Part shown: positions 20,474 through 29,052 of the stretch, piece by piece
Layout: every line of letters begins with the position of its first letter
How positions within the stretch are numbered: position 1 is the stretch's first letter
NCBI RefSeq assembly: GCF_002093975.1
Contig: NZ_MSZZ01000078.1
Coordinates: forward strand, 1-32,609
Direction: 5' to 3'
Length of the DNA: 32,609 nucleotides
Origin: Thermoactinospora rubra
GTDB taxonomy: Bacteria > Actinomycetota > Actinomycetes > Streptosporangiales > Streptosporangiaceae
Notes under the pieces: generated by a model
The model's input: only the letters and a program-made list of their open reading frames with translations
Databases searched by the model: none
Told to the model about the DNA's origin: nothing
Translations under genes and position numbers: made by a program

Positions 20474-21898
20474 TCACACGTCGTAGTAGAGCTCGAACTC
20501 GTGCGGGTGCGGGCGCAGCCGGATCGGGTCGACCTCGTTCGTGCGCTTGTAATCGATCCACGTCTCGATCAGGTCGGGCGTGAACACGCCGCCCTCGAGC
20601 AGGTAGTCGTGGTCGGCCTCGAGCGCGTCGAGCACCTCGGTGAGCGAGCCCGGCACCTGCGGGATGTTGCGGGCCTCCTCCGGCGGCAGCTCGTAGAGGT
20701 CCTTGTCGACGGGCTCCGGCGGCTCGATCTTGTTGCGGATGCCGTCGATGCCCGCCATGAGCATCGCCGAGAAGGCGAAGTACGGGTTGCAGGACGGGTC
20801 GGGCACGCGGAACTCGATGCGCTTGGCCTTCGGGTTGGACCCGGTGATCGGGATGCGGACGCAGGCCGAGCGGTTGCGCTGCGAGTAGACCAGGTTGACC
20901 GGCGCCTCGTAGCCCGGCACCAGGCGGTGGTAGGAGTTCACCGTCGGGTTGGTGAAGGCCAGCAGCGACGGGGCGTGCTTGAGCAGGCCGCCGATGTAGT
21001 ACCGCGCGATGTCCGACAGGCCCGCGTAGCCGACCTCGTCGTAGAACAGCGGCGCGCCGTCCTTCCACAGCGACTGGTGGCAGTGCATGCCGGAGCCGTT
21101 GTCCCCGAAGATCGGCTTGGGCATGAAGGTGACGGTGTGGCCGTACTCCAGGGCCGTGCTCTTGATGACGTACTTGTAGAGCATCAGGTTGTCGGCCGTC
21201 TTCAGCAGCGTGCCGAACCTGAAGTCGATCTCCGCCTGGCCCGCCGTGCCCACCTCGTGGTGCTGCATCTCCACCTCGATGCCGCACTCGATGAGCCTGC
21301 GCACCATCTCGCTGCGCAGGTCGGTGAAGTGGTCCATCGGCGGGACGGGGAAGTAGCCGCCCTTGTAACGCGGCTTGTAGCCCAGGTTGCCGCCCTCGGT
21401 GGCCTTGCCGGTGTTCCAGGCGCCCTCGATGGAGTCGATGTAGTAGTAACCGGCGTTCTGCCTGGTCTCGAAGCGGACGTCGTCGAAGATGTAGAACTCG
21501 GCTTCGGGACCGAAGTAGACCGTGTCGGCGATGCCGGTGCCCTTGAGGTACTCCTCCGCCTTCCGGGCCACGTTGCGCGGGTCGCGGCTGTAGGCCTCGC
21601 CGGTCAGCGGGTCGTGCACGAAGAAGTTGATGTTGAGCGTCTTGTGCTGGCGGAACGGGTCGACCACGGCCGTGGTCGGGTCGGGCAGCAGCAGCATGTC
21701 CGACTCGTGGATGGCCTGGAACCCGCGGATCGACGAGCCGTCGAACATGAGGCCGTCGGTGAAGACGCTGGAGCTGAAGCTTTCGACCGGGAAGGTGAAG
21801 TGGTGCGTCGTCCCGGGCAGGTCGGTGAACCTGACATCGACGAACTGCACCCCTTCGTCCCGGATGAACTTCAGGACGTCGTCGGCGGAGTTGAACAC
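20474..21898 (-). CDS. glnA: type I glutamine synthetase
   Basis: The 474-residue enzyme joins ammonia and glutamate at the cost of ATP, forming a cytoplasmic dodecamer. Family motifs are in order: MFDGSSIRGF (50s), FGPEAEFYIFD (near 129), HHEVGTAGQAEIDFRF (near 213), GDNGSGMHCHQSLW (265-278), NRSACVRIP (near 342), and KAKRIEFRVPDPSCNPY. DKDLYELPPEE places the adenylylation site at Tyr402, so this is the regulated I-beta form, the substrate of GlnE at 13085-15964. The GTG start follows GGGAGG. A GlnR-type box at 21949-21986 indicates induction under nitrogen limitation. Confidence 0.98.
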   Translation of the reverse strand: MFNSADDVLKFIRDEGVQFVDVRFTDLPGTTHHFTFPVESFSSSVFTDGLMFDGSSIRGFQAIHESDMLLLPDPTTAVVDPFRQHKTLNINFFVHDPLTGEAYSRDPRNVARKAEEYLKGTGIADTVYFGPEAEFYIFDDVRFETRQNAGYYYIDSIEGAWNTGKATEGGNLGYKPRYKGGYFPVPPMDHFTDLRSEMVRRLIECGIEVEMQHHEVGTAGQAEIDFRFGTLLKTADNLMLYKYVIKSTALEYGHTVTFMPKPIFGDNGSGMHCHQSLWKDGAPLFYDEVGYAGLSDIARYYIGGLLKHAPSLLAFTNPTVNSYHRLVPGYEAPVNLVYSQRNRSACVRIPITGSNPKAKRIEFRVPDPSCNPYFAFSAMLMAGIDGIRNKIEPPEPVDKDLYELPPEEARNIPQVPGSLTEVLDALEADHDYLLEGGVFTPDLIETWIDYKRTNEVDPIRLRPHPHEFELYYDV

Positions 21899-21948
21899 TC
21901 TCGAACCTCCCAGGGGACGGGCTATCAGCCCGACGCTAGGGGCCGGGG

Positions 21949-21986
21949 GTTTCCATCCCGTGTCCCGTTTGTTTCGCGGTTGTTAA
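21949..21986 (-). promoter_or_regulatory. GlnR binding box upstream of glnA
   Basis: On the minus strand the order is TTAAC-6 bases-GAAAC-6 bases-GACAC-6 bases-GAAAC. This matches the actinobacterial GlnR consensus of alternating GTnAC and GAAAC half-sites spaced by six bases; both GAAAC sites are perfect and each a-site has one mismatch. It ends 50 bases before the glnA start codon. TAGCGT, 10 bases after the box, may be the -10 element. Confidence 0.8.
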
Positions 21987-22001
21987 GGGGCCTGCCGCCG
22001 C

Positions 22002-22256
22002 TCAGGGGTGCTGACCGGTCCCGGTCTGTACGGCGGGCGCGAGCGGCTGCGGGCTGGCCGCCACGACGGCGGCCGCGGCGACGGCGACGGCCACGACCAG
22101 GCAGATCGCGGGCAACACGAGCCGCCGCCACGAGCGCCGCCCCTGCGCCCGCCGTACGGCCTTGGCCGCCGCGACCTGCATCCTGCGCCGCTCCTCCTCG
22201 CTGAACTGCGCCACCAGCTCCTCGAACCGCGCGTCGAGGTCGTCCCCGTAACCCAT
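22002..22256 (-). CDS. small single-pass membrane protein
   Basis: The 84-residue protein starts MGYGDDLDARFEELVAQF, has a basic stretch (KAVRRAQGRRSWRRL) and then one membrane helix (VLPAICLVVAVAVAAAAVVAA), with a short outside tail. The topology is N-inside. No function is known to me. ATG 22256 is chosen over ATG 22265 and 22307 because the acidic start GDDLDARFEELV looks like the natural N-terminus and GGAG lies just upstream. It lies between glnA and the RDD gene; its transcription could run into the glnA control region. Confidence 0.65.
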   Translation of the reverse strand: MGYGDDLDARFEELVAQFSEEERRRMQVAAAKAVRRAQGRRSWRRLVLPAICLVVAVAVAAAAVVAASPQPLAPAVQTGTGQHP

Positions 22257-22345
22257 GGTCTCCATGATGAAACCGAGCATGCCGCAGCTGAAGCGCGACC
22301 GGGTCACGATCCGGACCGCCGCACCCGGCGGATACCGTGGAAGGC

Positions 22346-22888
22346 ATGAGCAAGCAGCGAGCCCGGCGTGGCGCGCGCGGGGCCTCGACGCCCACGAAAC
22401 CGGCCAAGCCGGCGCCTGACGACACCCTCAAGCCCAGGCACGAACCCCGCTGGACCCAGACCTGGATCGGCGGAGTGCGGGCCGCGGGCGTCGACCTCGG
22501 CTATCCGGGCGAACGGCTGGGCCTGCCGGAGGAGGGATCGGGCTCGATCGCGCGCTACGGCCGCCGGATCGGCGCGATCGTCGTCGACTGGCTGATCTGC
22601 GCGTGGGCGATCACGCCGCTGCTGGGCGTGAACCCGGGCGAGCGGCCGTGGGTTCCCGTGGCCGTCTTCGCGGCGCAGTACCTGCTGCTCGTCGGCCTGC
22701 TGGGGCAGACGTTCGGCCACCGGCTGACGGGCATCCGGGTGGCGGCCATGGACGGCGGCCGCCCCCGCTGGTTCCCGGTGCTCGTCCGCACCGTGTTGCT
22801 GTGCCTGGCCGTCCCGGCCCTCATCTTCGACCGCGACCAGCGCGGCATCCACGACCGGGTCTCCAACACCATGGTCGTGCGGATGTGA
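22346..22888 (+). CDS. RDD-family membrane protein
   Basis: The 180-residue protein has a basic, Pro-rich cytoplasmic start and then an RDD domain at about 67-178: SIARYGRRIGAIVVDWLI with the Arg and Asp of the name, three membrane segments (about 72-92, 100-121, 139-157), GQTFGHRLTGIRV, and IFDRDQRGIHDRVSNTMVV. RDD proteins are poorly understood; some are linked to ion transport. The gene neighbours glnA in many actinobacteria. ATG 22346 follows GGAAGG closely, and a GATACC box nearby suggests a short leader. Confidence 0.88.
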   Translation: MSKQRARRGARGASTPTKPAKPAPDDTLKPRHEPRWTQTWIGGVRAAGVDLGYPGERLGLPEEGSGSIARYGRRIGAIVVDWLICAWAITPLLGVNPGERPWVPVAVFAAQYLLLVGLLGQTFGHRLTGIRVAAMDGGRPRWFPVLVRTVLLCLAVPALIFDRDQRGIHDRVSNTMVVRM

Positions 22889-22905
22889 CCCGGCCGTGGG
22901 GCCGC

Positions 22906-23136
22906 CTATCTGATGACGTCGTCGATGGTCGTGGCTTCGAAGGCGCGGTCGAACCACTGCTCCAGCTGAGTCGTGTCGGTGCAGGACTGGATGCGTTCAC
23001 GGGCCTCGTCCGGGACCTCGATGCCGCGCCGCTCCAGCACCCGCAGGATGATCTTGATCATGCCTTTGGCCATGCCCTTGGCTCGGCCCTTGGCTTCGCC
23101 TTGGCGCTCGAGCTCGGTCTGGTATTCGAAGGCCAT
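22906..23136 (-). pseudogene. duplicated C-terminal piece of the Rpn-type protein
   Basis: This 76-residue frame (FEYQTELERQGEAKGRAKGM, RRGIEVPDEARERIQSC, TTQLEQWFDRAFE) is a diverged copy of the last 80 residues of the gene at 23147-24037, which lies directly upstream on the same strand with 10 bases between. It lacks the nuclease domain. It is most simply the leftover of a second tandem paralogue after a deletion. A start codon is present, so a short product could still be made. Confidence 0.68.
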
Positions 23137-23146
23137 GCCGGTCCGC

Positions 23147-24037
23147 TCAGGCGAAGAGCTCGTCGATGGTGTCGACTTCGAGGGCGCGGTCGAGCCACTG
23201 CTCCAGCTGAGCCGTGTCGGTACAGGCTGCGATGCGCTGACGGGCGTCTTCCGGCACCGGGATGCCGCGCCGCCTCAGCACTCGGAGCACGGCTATGGCC
23301 TCACCTTCGGCTCGGCCCTCGACTCGGCCCTTGGCCAGGCCCTTGGCTTCGCCTTGGCGCTCGAGCTCGGTCTGGTACGGGAAGGTCATCGCTGACATCA
23401 GAGCTCTCCAGATCTGAAGGGCGGGTGTGCCTTCGAGTCCCGCCTCGGTTACGTGGCTGAGGTCCAGGGCTGTCTCGACGTCGATGGTGGCCAGTGCGGG
23501 AGCGAGCACTCCCAGTATGTCACTTGCCTGCGGTCCCAAGGAGTGGACCAGCGACGAGAGGACCGCCAGCGACGGGTTGGCGCACGCCGCATCGAGGGTG
23601 TCGAGGACCGGGACGTTGTCGGGGCCGAGGACCAGGGGGTGGAGGAGCAGACACGGGGCGTCGGACAGGCCGAGCCGGTGGACCTGCCGCGCCCACTTGG
23701 CCGTGGCCAGGTCGCGGCAGATCACCAGAAGCACGGGGTCCGTGCCGTAGTTGGCCTGCATATAGCTGGCGTAGTACGCCCACGCGGCCGGCTTTTTGTG
23801 ATCCTCCTTGAGCTGTGACTCGACGATGACCGCGTGGGGTCGCTTGTCGGTCTCCAGGAGGAAGACGCTGTCGGCCTGCCGGACGAGGGCCTTGTGTTCT
23901 GTCATGTCGGAGTCGATCCGCGTGATCGCGTGGATCTTCGGCAGTGTGACGCCGAGGAGGTGATCCAGGGCACACGTCACCAAAGTGGTGTCCGCCTGGA
24001 AAACCCGATGGAGGGCCTCATGGCTTGGTGAAACCAT
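23147..24037 (-). CDS. Rpn/PD-(D/E)XK nuclease-family protein
   Basis: The 296-residue protein belongs to a family abundant in actinomycetes and related to Rpn recombination-promoting nucleases. The N-terminal half has SPSHEALHRVFQ, then the nuclease core RQADSVFLLE...PHAVIVESQLKED (Asp and Glu-x-Gln) and AWAYYASYMQANYG, with ILVICRD-type strand (PVLLVICRDLATAKWA). The C-terminal part has a Lys/Gly/Glu repeat (GEAKGLAKGRVEGRAEGEA) and a helical tail. Members may cut DNA, but most have not been tested. The gene sits inside an otherwise core block, between the RDD and methyltransferase genes, which suggests insertion. A partial copy follows it. Confidence 0.7.
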   Translation of the reverse strand: MVSPSHEALHRVFQADTTLVTCALDHLLGVTLPKIHAITRIDSDMTEHKALVRQADSVFLLETDKRPHAVIVESQLKEDHKKPAAWAYYASYMQANYGTDPVLLVICRDLATAKWARQVHRLGLSDAPCLLLHPLVLGPDNVPVLDTLDAACANPSLAVLSSLVHSLGPQASDILGVLAPALATIDVETALDLSHVTEAGLEGTPALQIWRALMSAMTFPYQTELERQGEAKGLAKGRVEGRAEGEAIAVLRVLRRRGIPVPEDARQRIAACTDTAQLEQWLDRALEVDTIDELFA

Positions 24038-24070
24038 GAGCGGTAAGTTATCTGCTCTTTACGTTCCGTG

Positions 24071-24829
24071 TCAGGGATTTTCGCAAGTGAAGATCGCCGT
24101 CCCTGGGATATGCCGCCCCCGCAAAGGGCTCCAACCTCCCCAAACCCGGTCATGCCCCTCCGGCCATTCCGGCTCCAGCAGCCCCTTCAGCACGAGCTCC
24201 GACTCGACGACGAGCGACACCCAGTCGCCCATCGTGCGGTGGTGCTCGACGTAGGTGACCGTCTCTCCGTCCCTTTCCACGTACGGCGTGCGGTCGAAGT
24301 AGGAGCGGTCGGAGGTGAGCCCCCGCTCCGAGGGGTCGTCGGGGAACGCCCACCGGATGGGATGGCTGACCGAGAAGACGAACCGCCCGCCGGGCCGCAG
24401 CACCCGCCTGACCTCGCGGAGGACCGCCAGCGGGTCGGCGACGAAGGGCAGCGCCCCGAAGGCCGAGCACGCCAGGTCGAAGACACCGGAGGCGAAGGGG
24501 AGCGTCTCGGCGTCGGCGACGACGACCGGCACATGCGTGCCGTGCTCCTGGTCGATGCGGCGCGAGTGGAGCAGCTGCCGGTGGGAGATGTCGAAGCCCA
24601 CGACCTGCGCCCCCTGCCCGGCCAGCCAGCGCGAGCACTGCGCAGCGCCGCAGCCGACCTCCAGCACGCGCCGCCCCCGGACCTCGCCCAGCAGGCGCGC
24701 CGAGGCCTCGTCCAGGCCCTCCGGGCACCAGATGAAGCCCGCGTCGCGCAGGAAGCCGCCGTGCTCGGATTGGTACTCGTCGGCGTTGCCGTCCCACCAG
24801 CGCCGGTTGGCGGCGCTCGAGGAGTGCAC
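24071..24829 (-). CDS. class I SAM-dependent methyltransferase
   Basis: The 252-residue protein is a Rossmann-fold methyltransferase of the Methyltransf_11 type: motif I VLEVGCGAAQCSRWLAGQG (near 55-73), the acidic loop VVGFDIS, motif II with VVADAETLPF and FDLACSAFGALPFV, and RRVLRPGGRFVFSVSHPIR. The substrate is unknown. The start is GTG 24829, sharing one base with the TAG of the DUF4191 gene (TAGTG), so the two are translated together. The order DUF4191-methyltransferase is reported often in actinobacteria as far as I recall. Confidence 0.86.
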   Translation of the reverse strand: MHSSSAANRRWWDGNADEYQSEHGGFLRDAGFIWCPEGLDEASARLLGEVRGRRVLEVGCGAAQCSRWLAGQGAQVVGFDISHRQLLHSRRIDQEHGTHVPVVVADAETLPFASGVFDLACSAFGALPFVADPLAVLREVRRVLRPGGRFVFSVSHPIRWAFPDDPSERGLTSDRSYFDRTPYVERDGETVTYVEHHRTMGDWVSLVVESELVLKGLLEPEWPEGHDRVWGGWSPLRGRHIPGTAIFTCENP

Positions 24830-25503
24830 TAGCGCATCTTCGGACCGCGCGGCATGCGGACGCCCCTGGGCATCGGGCCCTTGGGCATCGGCACGTTCTT
24901 GGGCAGCGAGCGCAGGCGGTCCTTGACCTCGTTGACGGCCGGCTTCTTGAGGTTGCGCGGCAGCTTCATGATGTGCCGCTGCAGCTTGGCGATCGGCACC
25001 TGGCCGGGGCCGTCGCCGCACTGGATGTCGTAGATCTCCACGCCCAGCACGGCGCGGGCGATGCGCTTCTTCTCGGCGGCCAGCATCCGGGCCACCCGGT
25101 TACCCGGCCCCTCCGACACCAGGATGACGCCGGGGTAGCCGATCACCAGGTGGACCAGGTCCTGGTCGCGGCTGACCGCGATGGCCGGGGTGACCTGCCA
25201 GTTGCCGCGCATGCCCTGCAGCACCGCGGCGGCGGCGCCGGGCTGGCCGTGCAGCAGCGAGTATTGGGCGCGCTGGGCCAGCTGACCGAAGACGATCAGG
25301 CCGACGAGCAGCGCCACCATGATCCCGAGGAACAGCGCGTACCACAGGTACCCGAGCAGCGCGCCGATGACGACGACCACCGCCAGCGCGGCCACCGCCG
25401 ACAGGAAGACGATCGGCATCCCCTTGGGATTGGCCTGCTGGATGATCTTCGCGATCATGCGGAGCTGCTTGATGCGCCCCGGCTTCTCGTCGGACGTCGC
25501 CAT
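24829..25503 (-). CDS. DUF4191 membrane protein
   Basis: The 224-residue protein starts with a basic stretch (KPGRIKQLRMIAKIIQQANPKG), has two membrane helices (about 32-53 and 56-78), then a cytoplasmic domain (GQPGAAAAVLQGMRGNWQV, LVHLVIGYPGVILVSEGP, VARMLAAEKKRIARAVLGVEI) ending in a Lys/Pro/Arg tail (MPKGPMPRGVRMPRGPKMR). This is the DUF4191 family, conserved next to lipA in actinobacteria and of unknown function. ATG 25503 is preferred, with AAGG upstream. The stop overlaps the methyltransferase start. Confidence 0.88.
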   Translation of the reverse strand: MATSDEKPGRIKQLRMIAKIIQQANPKGMPIVFLSAVAALAVVVVIGALLGYLWYALFLGIMVALLVGLIVFGQLAQRAQYSLLHGQPGAAAAVLQGMRGNWQVTPAIAVSRDQDLVHLVIGYPGVILVSEGPGNRVARMLAAEKKRIARAVLGVEIYDIQCGDGPGQVPIAKLQRHIMKLPRNLKKPAVNEVKDRLRSLPKNVPMPKGPMPRGVRMPRGPKMR

Positions 25504-25526
25504 ACCTTGAAGGATATCGAGAAAGG

Positions 25527-25555
25527 GCGCGTCCTCCCGCACGGGGAGGACGCGC
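25527..25555. terminator. hairpin terminator after the beta-glucosidase gene
   Basis: gcgcgtcctccc at 25527-25538 pairs perfectly with gggaggacgcgc at 25544-25555, a 12-bp stem with a 5-base loop, ten bases past the stop codon of the leftward GH3 gene. Confidence 0.88.
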
Positions 25556-25564
25556 GCTGCCGTA

Positions 25565-27937
25565 CTAGATGGTGATATTCGCCGACAGGCGGATGTCCGC
25601 GACGCTGCGCCCCGCCTCGACCGTGTAGTCGCCGGTCACCGTGCGCCAGCCGTCCCCGGCCCACTCCTGGAAGGCCCGCTCCGGCAGGAAGACGGTCGTC
25701 ACCGCGCTCTCGCCGGGCCCGCACTCGACCACGTCGAAACCCGCCAGCCAGCGGCCCCGCTCCGGCGCGGACAGGTACACCTGCACCACCTCGCGGCCAC
25801 GCCGCGTCCCGGTGTTGGTGACCGACACCGTCACGGCGCCCTGGGACGCCTCCAGCGCGTCGTAGGACCACTCGGTGTAGCCCAGCCCGTGCCCGAACCA
25901 GAACGCCGGCGCGGTCTGCTGCCGCTGCCAGCCGCGGTAGCCGATGAAGACGCCCTCGTCGTACGGCACCGCCCCGTCCACGGGCGTGACGTCGACGACC
26001 GGGCAGTCCTCCAGCCGCACCGGCCAGGTCGTGGGCAGGCGCCCGCCCGGCTCGGCGTCGCCGTACAGCACGTCGGCCAGCGCCGGCCCGGCCTCCTGAC
26101 CCGGGAACCAGACGAGCAGGACCGCGGCGACCTCCTCCAGCCAGGGCATCTCCACCGGCGACCCGGCGTTGACGACCACGACCGTGCGCGGGTTGGCCCG
26201 GGCCACCGCCGAGATCAGCTCGTCCTGGCGGCCGGGCAGCTTGAGGTCCTTGCGGTCGAAGCCCTCGCTCTCGACCTCCAGCGTGGTCGAGGCGACCACC
26301 ACGGCCACGTCGCTGCCGGCGGCGACCCTGACGGCCTCGGCGATGAGCTCGTCCTCGCCGGGGGAGGGGTCGGCGTGGCCGAGCGCGAACATGATCAGCG
26401 TCATGCCGTTGAAGGCGGACACCTCGTGCTGCCGCAGCGACACCGTCACCGGCTCGCCCTCGGCCAGCGTCACGGTGAACCGCTTCTCCGGCGGGTGCAG
26501 CAGCACGGCGGCCGGGTCGTCGCCCTCGAGGACGGTCGTGTCGTCGTACAGGACGTCGTCGCCGACCGTGAGGGTGTAGCGGCCGACGCCCGCGGCGGCG
26601 AACAGGTGCTCGCCCGAGGCCGAGGGCGTGTAGGTGGCGCGCAGCTCGACCGCGGCCAGCCGGTCCAGGTCGACGTCGGCGGGCGCCTGGCCGACCCAGC
26701 GCGCCTCGGTGGCGGGCAGCTCGTGCTCGGCCAGCGCCTCGCCCTCGGCGTCGAGGAACAGCGCGCGTGTCGGCGTGGAGATCGGCGCCAGGCGCAGGCG
26801 CGGGTCGGCGCCGACGGCGTACCGGACCTCGGCTTCCCGCTGCCGCAGGCCCTCCAGCGGTGAGACGATCCGGTCCGGGAACACCTGCGCGCTGCCGCCG
26901 CCCATGATGCGGGCCTCGCGCGCCGCCGACCCGATCAGCGCCACGCTGGACACGCCGGTCAGGGGCAGCAGGTTCCCCTCGTTCTTCAGCAGCGTGAAGG
27001 AACGTGCCGCGACCTCACGCGCCAGGGCGATGCCGTCGATTTCCGCATATGTACGGCTTGCGCCGTCCGCGCCGTCCGCGCCGTCCTCGCCGAGCGCGCC
27101 GGTCCGGTGCGCCAGGCGCAGCACCCTGCGCACCTTGTCGTCGATGACGGACTCCGGCACGCGGCCCTCGCGCACCGCCGCCTCCAGCTTCTCGCCCCAC
27201 GGCCCGAAAGGTCCGGGCATGGCCACGTCCGTCCCGCCCAGCGCGGCTGGCTCGGTGCTGCGCACGGCCGTCCAGTCCGACACCACGAGGCCGTCGAAGC
27301 CCCACTCCTGCTTCAGCACGCCGTTGACCAGCTCGGAGTGCTCGGTCATGGTCGTGCCGTTGACCGAGTTGTAGGCGGTCATGATGCCCCAGGCCCCGGC
27401 CCGCACGACCCGCTCGAACGGCCGCAGGTACGCCTCGCGCAGCACCTTGCCGGACACCTTGACGTCGACCGTGAACCGGTCGGTCTCGAAGTCGTTGGCC
27501 ACGAAGTGCTTGGGCGTGGTGGCCACGCCGCCCTCCTGGACGCCCTCGACGTAGGCGGCGCCCAACTCGCCGGTCAGGTACGGGTCCTCCGAGAAGCACT
27601 CGAAGTGCCGCCCGCCCAGCGGGGAGCGGTGCAGGTTGATGGTGGGGGCCAGCAGCACGTGCACGCCCTTGCGCCTGGCCTCCTGCGCGAGCAGCCGCCC
27701 GACCCGCCGCACCAGGCCCGGGTCCCAGGTGGCCGCGAGCGCGGTGGGGCTCGGCAGCGCCATCGACGGGTCGGCCGAGCTCCACTGCTCGCCGCGCACG
27801 CCGATGGGGCCGTCGCTCATCACGAGACGGTGCAGCCCGATCTCGGGGACGGGGGTGAGCGACCACATGTCCGCGCCGGTGAGGAGGCGGATCTTGGTGG
27901 CCAGGTCCAGCTTGCTGATCAGTGCGTCGAAGTCCAC
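25565..27937 (-). CDS. cytoplasmic GH3 beta-glucosidase with PA14 insert
   Basis: The protein of about 790 residues is a family 3 glycoside hydrolase that releases glucose or similar sugars from the non-reducing end of oligosaccharides. The N-terminal barrel has SDGPIGVRGE, GRHFECFSEDPYLTG, KHFVANDFETDR and GLVVSDWTAV, where Asp221 is the nucleophile. A second alpha/beta domain follows, interrupted by a PA14 module (about 400-500; YTPSASGEHLFAAAG), and a fibronectin III-like domain closes it. There is no signal peptide, so it acts on imported sugars. GTG 27937 fits the family start; ATG 27985 would add 16 residues and may be leaderless. No transporter is adjacent. Confidence 0.92.
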   Translation of the reverse strand: MDFDALISKLDLATKIRLLTGADMWSLTPVPEIGLHRLVMSDGPIGVRGEQWSSADPSMALPSPTALAATWDPGLVRRVGRLLAQEARRKGVHVLLAPTINLHRSPLGGRHFECFSEDPYLTGELGAAYVEGVQEGGVATTPKHFVANDFETDRFTVDVKVSGKVLREAYLRPFERVVRAGAWGIMTAYNSVNGTTMTEHSELVNGVLKQEWGFDGLVVSDWTAVRSTEPAALGGTDVAMPGPFGPWGEKLEAAVREGRVPESVIDDKVRRVLRLAHRTGALGEDGADGADGASRTYAEIDGIALAREVAARSFTLLKNEGNLLPLTGVSSVALIGSAAREARIMGGGSAQVFPDRIVSPLEGLRQREAEVRYAVGADPRLRLAPISTPTRALFLDAEGEALAEHELPATEARWVGQAPADVDLDRLAAVELRATYTPSASGEHLFAAAGVGRYTLTVGDDVLYDDTTVLEGDDPAAVLLHPPEKRFTVTLAEGEPVTVSLRQHEVSAFNGMTLIMFALGHADPSPGEDELIAEAVRVAAGSDVAVVVASTTLEVESEGFDRKDLKLPGRQDELISAVARANPRTVVVVNAGSPVEMPWLEEVAAVLLVWFPGQEAGPALADVLYGDAEPGGRLPTTWPVRLEDCPVVDVTPVDGAVPYDEGVFIGYRGWQRQQTAPAFWFGHGLGYTEWSYDALEASQGAVTVSVTNTGTRRGREVVQVYLSAPERGRWLAGFDVVECGPGESAVTTVFLPERAFQEWAGDGWRTVTGDYTVEAGRSVADIRLSANITI

Positions 27938-28046
27938 CCCGCCAGTGTGGCCCACCAACTGAGTGCTCGATAGGTTTGTGATCATTATGTTATCTATGGA
28001 CGGCGAGCCGTACCTCCGGCAAAGAGCCGTAACCCGGGCAAAGAGA

Positions 28047-28076
28047 AGGCCGCGGCCCCGGGCGGGGACGCGGCCT
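28047..28076. terminator. hairpin terminator after lipA
   Basis: aggccgcg at 28047-28054 pairs with cgcggcct at 28069-28076, with further GC pairing possible in the loop. It follows the leftward lipA stop by about 20 bases. Confidence 0.7.
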
Positions 28077-28096
28077 CACGGCGGTACGGCCTGGCG

Positions 28097-29026
28097 TCAG
28101 GCGGTCTGGCGGGCGGCGATGGCCTGCTGGTAGAGGCGGCCCGCCCGGTAGGAGGAGCGCACCAGCGGGCCGGACATCACCCCGGCGAAGCCGATCGCCT
28201 CGGCCTCCTTCTGCAGCTCCACGAACTCCTCCGGCTTGACCCAGCGGTCCACCGGGTGGTGGCGCGGCGTCGGGCGCAGGTACTGGGTGATCGTGAGCAG
28301 GTCGCACCCGGCCTCGTGCAGGTCGCGCATGGCCTGGATGATCTCCTCGCGCTCCTCGCCCATGCCGAGGATGAGGTTGGACTTGGTGACCAGCCCGGCG
28401 GCGCGGGCCTTGGAGATGACCTCCAGGGACCGCTCGTAGCGGAAGGCCGGACGGATCCGCTTGAAGATGCGCGGGACCGTCTCGATGTTGTGCGCGAACA
28501 CCTCGGGACGGCTGGAGAAGACCTCCTCCAGCTGCTCGTCGACGTTGTTGAAGTCGGGCACCAGCAGCTCCACGCCGCAGCCGGGCACCATCGCGTGGAT
28601 CTGCCGGGCGGTCTCGGCGTACAGCCACGCGCCGCCGTCGGGCAGGTCGTCGCGGGCGACGCCGGTCACCGTGGCGTACTTCAGCCCCATCTGCGCGACC
28701 GACTCGGCCACCCGGCGCGGCTCGTCGCGGTCGTACTCCTTGGGCTTGCCGGTGTCGATCTGGCAGAAGTCGCAGCGGCGGGTGCACTGGTCGCCGCCGA
28801 TGAGGAAGGTCGCCTCGCGGTCCTCCCAGCATTCGTAGATGTTGGGACAGCCGGCTTCCTCGCAGACCGTGTGCAGGCCCTCGCGGCGGACGAGCGATTT
28901 CAGCTCGGTGTATTCGGGACCCGTCTTCAGCTTGGTCTTGATCCACGGGGGCTTGCGCTCGATAGGGGTCTGGGCGTTGCGCACCTCCAGGCGGAGGAGC
29001 TTGCGGCCATCAGGAGCAACACTCAC
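28097..29026 (-). CDS. lipA: lipoyl synthase (radical SAM)
   Basis: The 309-residue enzyme inserts two sulfur atoms into protein-bound octanoyl groups to make lipoyl cofactor for the 2-oxo acid dehydrogenase and glycine cleavage complexes. The auxiliary cluster site CEEAGCPNIYEC (near 55-66) and the radical SAM site CTRRCDFC (near 81-88) are intact, as is the C-terminal RSSY motif (PLVRSSYRAG) that donates the auxiliary cluster serine ligand. It starts at GTG 29026. lipB ends 26 bases upstream on the same strand, so both are probably one transcript. Confidence 0.97.
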   Translation of the reverse strand: MSVAPDGRKLLRLEVRNAQTPIERKPPWIKTKLKTGPEYTELKSLVRREGLHTVCEEAGCPNIYECWEDREATFLIGGDQCTRRCDFCQIDTGKPKEYDRDEPRRVAESVAQMGLKYATVTGVARDDLPDGGAWLYAETARQIHAMVPGCGVELLVPDFNNVDEQLEEVFSSRPEVFAHNIETVPRIFKRIRPAFRYERSLEVISKARAAGLVTKSNLILGMGEEREEIIQAMRDLHEAGCDLLTITQYLRPTPRHHPVDRWVKPEEFVELQKEAEAIGFAGVMSGPLVRSSYRAGRLYQQAIAARQTA

Positions 29027-29052
29027 TGTTTCAGCTTACGACCCCGCCCCGG

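Noticed and set aside
20336..22204. Plus-strand open frame of about 620 codons
   Set aside because: It is antisense to glnA, whose motifs are complete; the frame is Arg/Val/Asp-rich with no recognisable domain.
23041..23360. Repeated ttggc/tcggc runs as a possible CRISPR-like array
   Set aside because: The periodicity comes from the Lys/Gly/Glu codon repeats in the two Rpn-type tails; there are no spacers.
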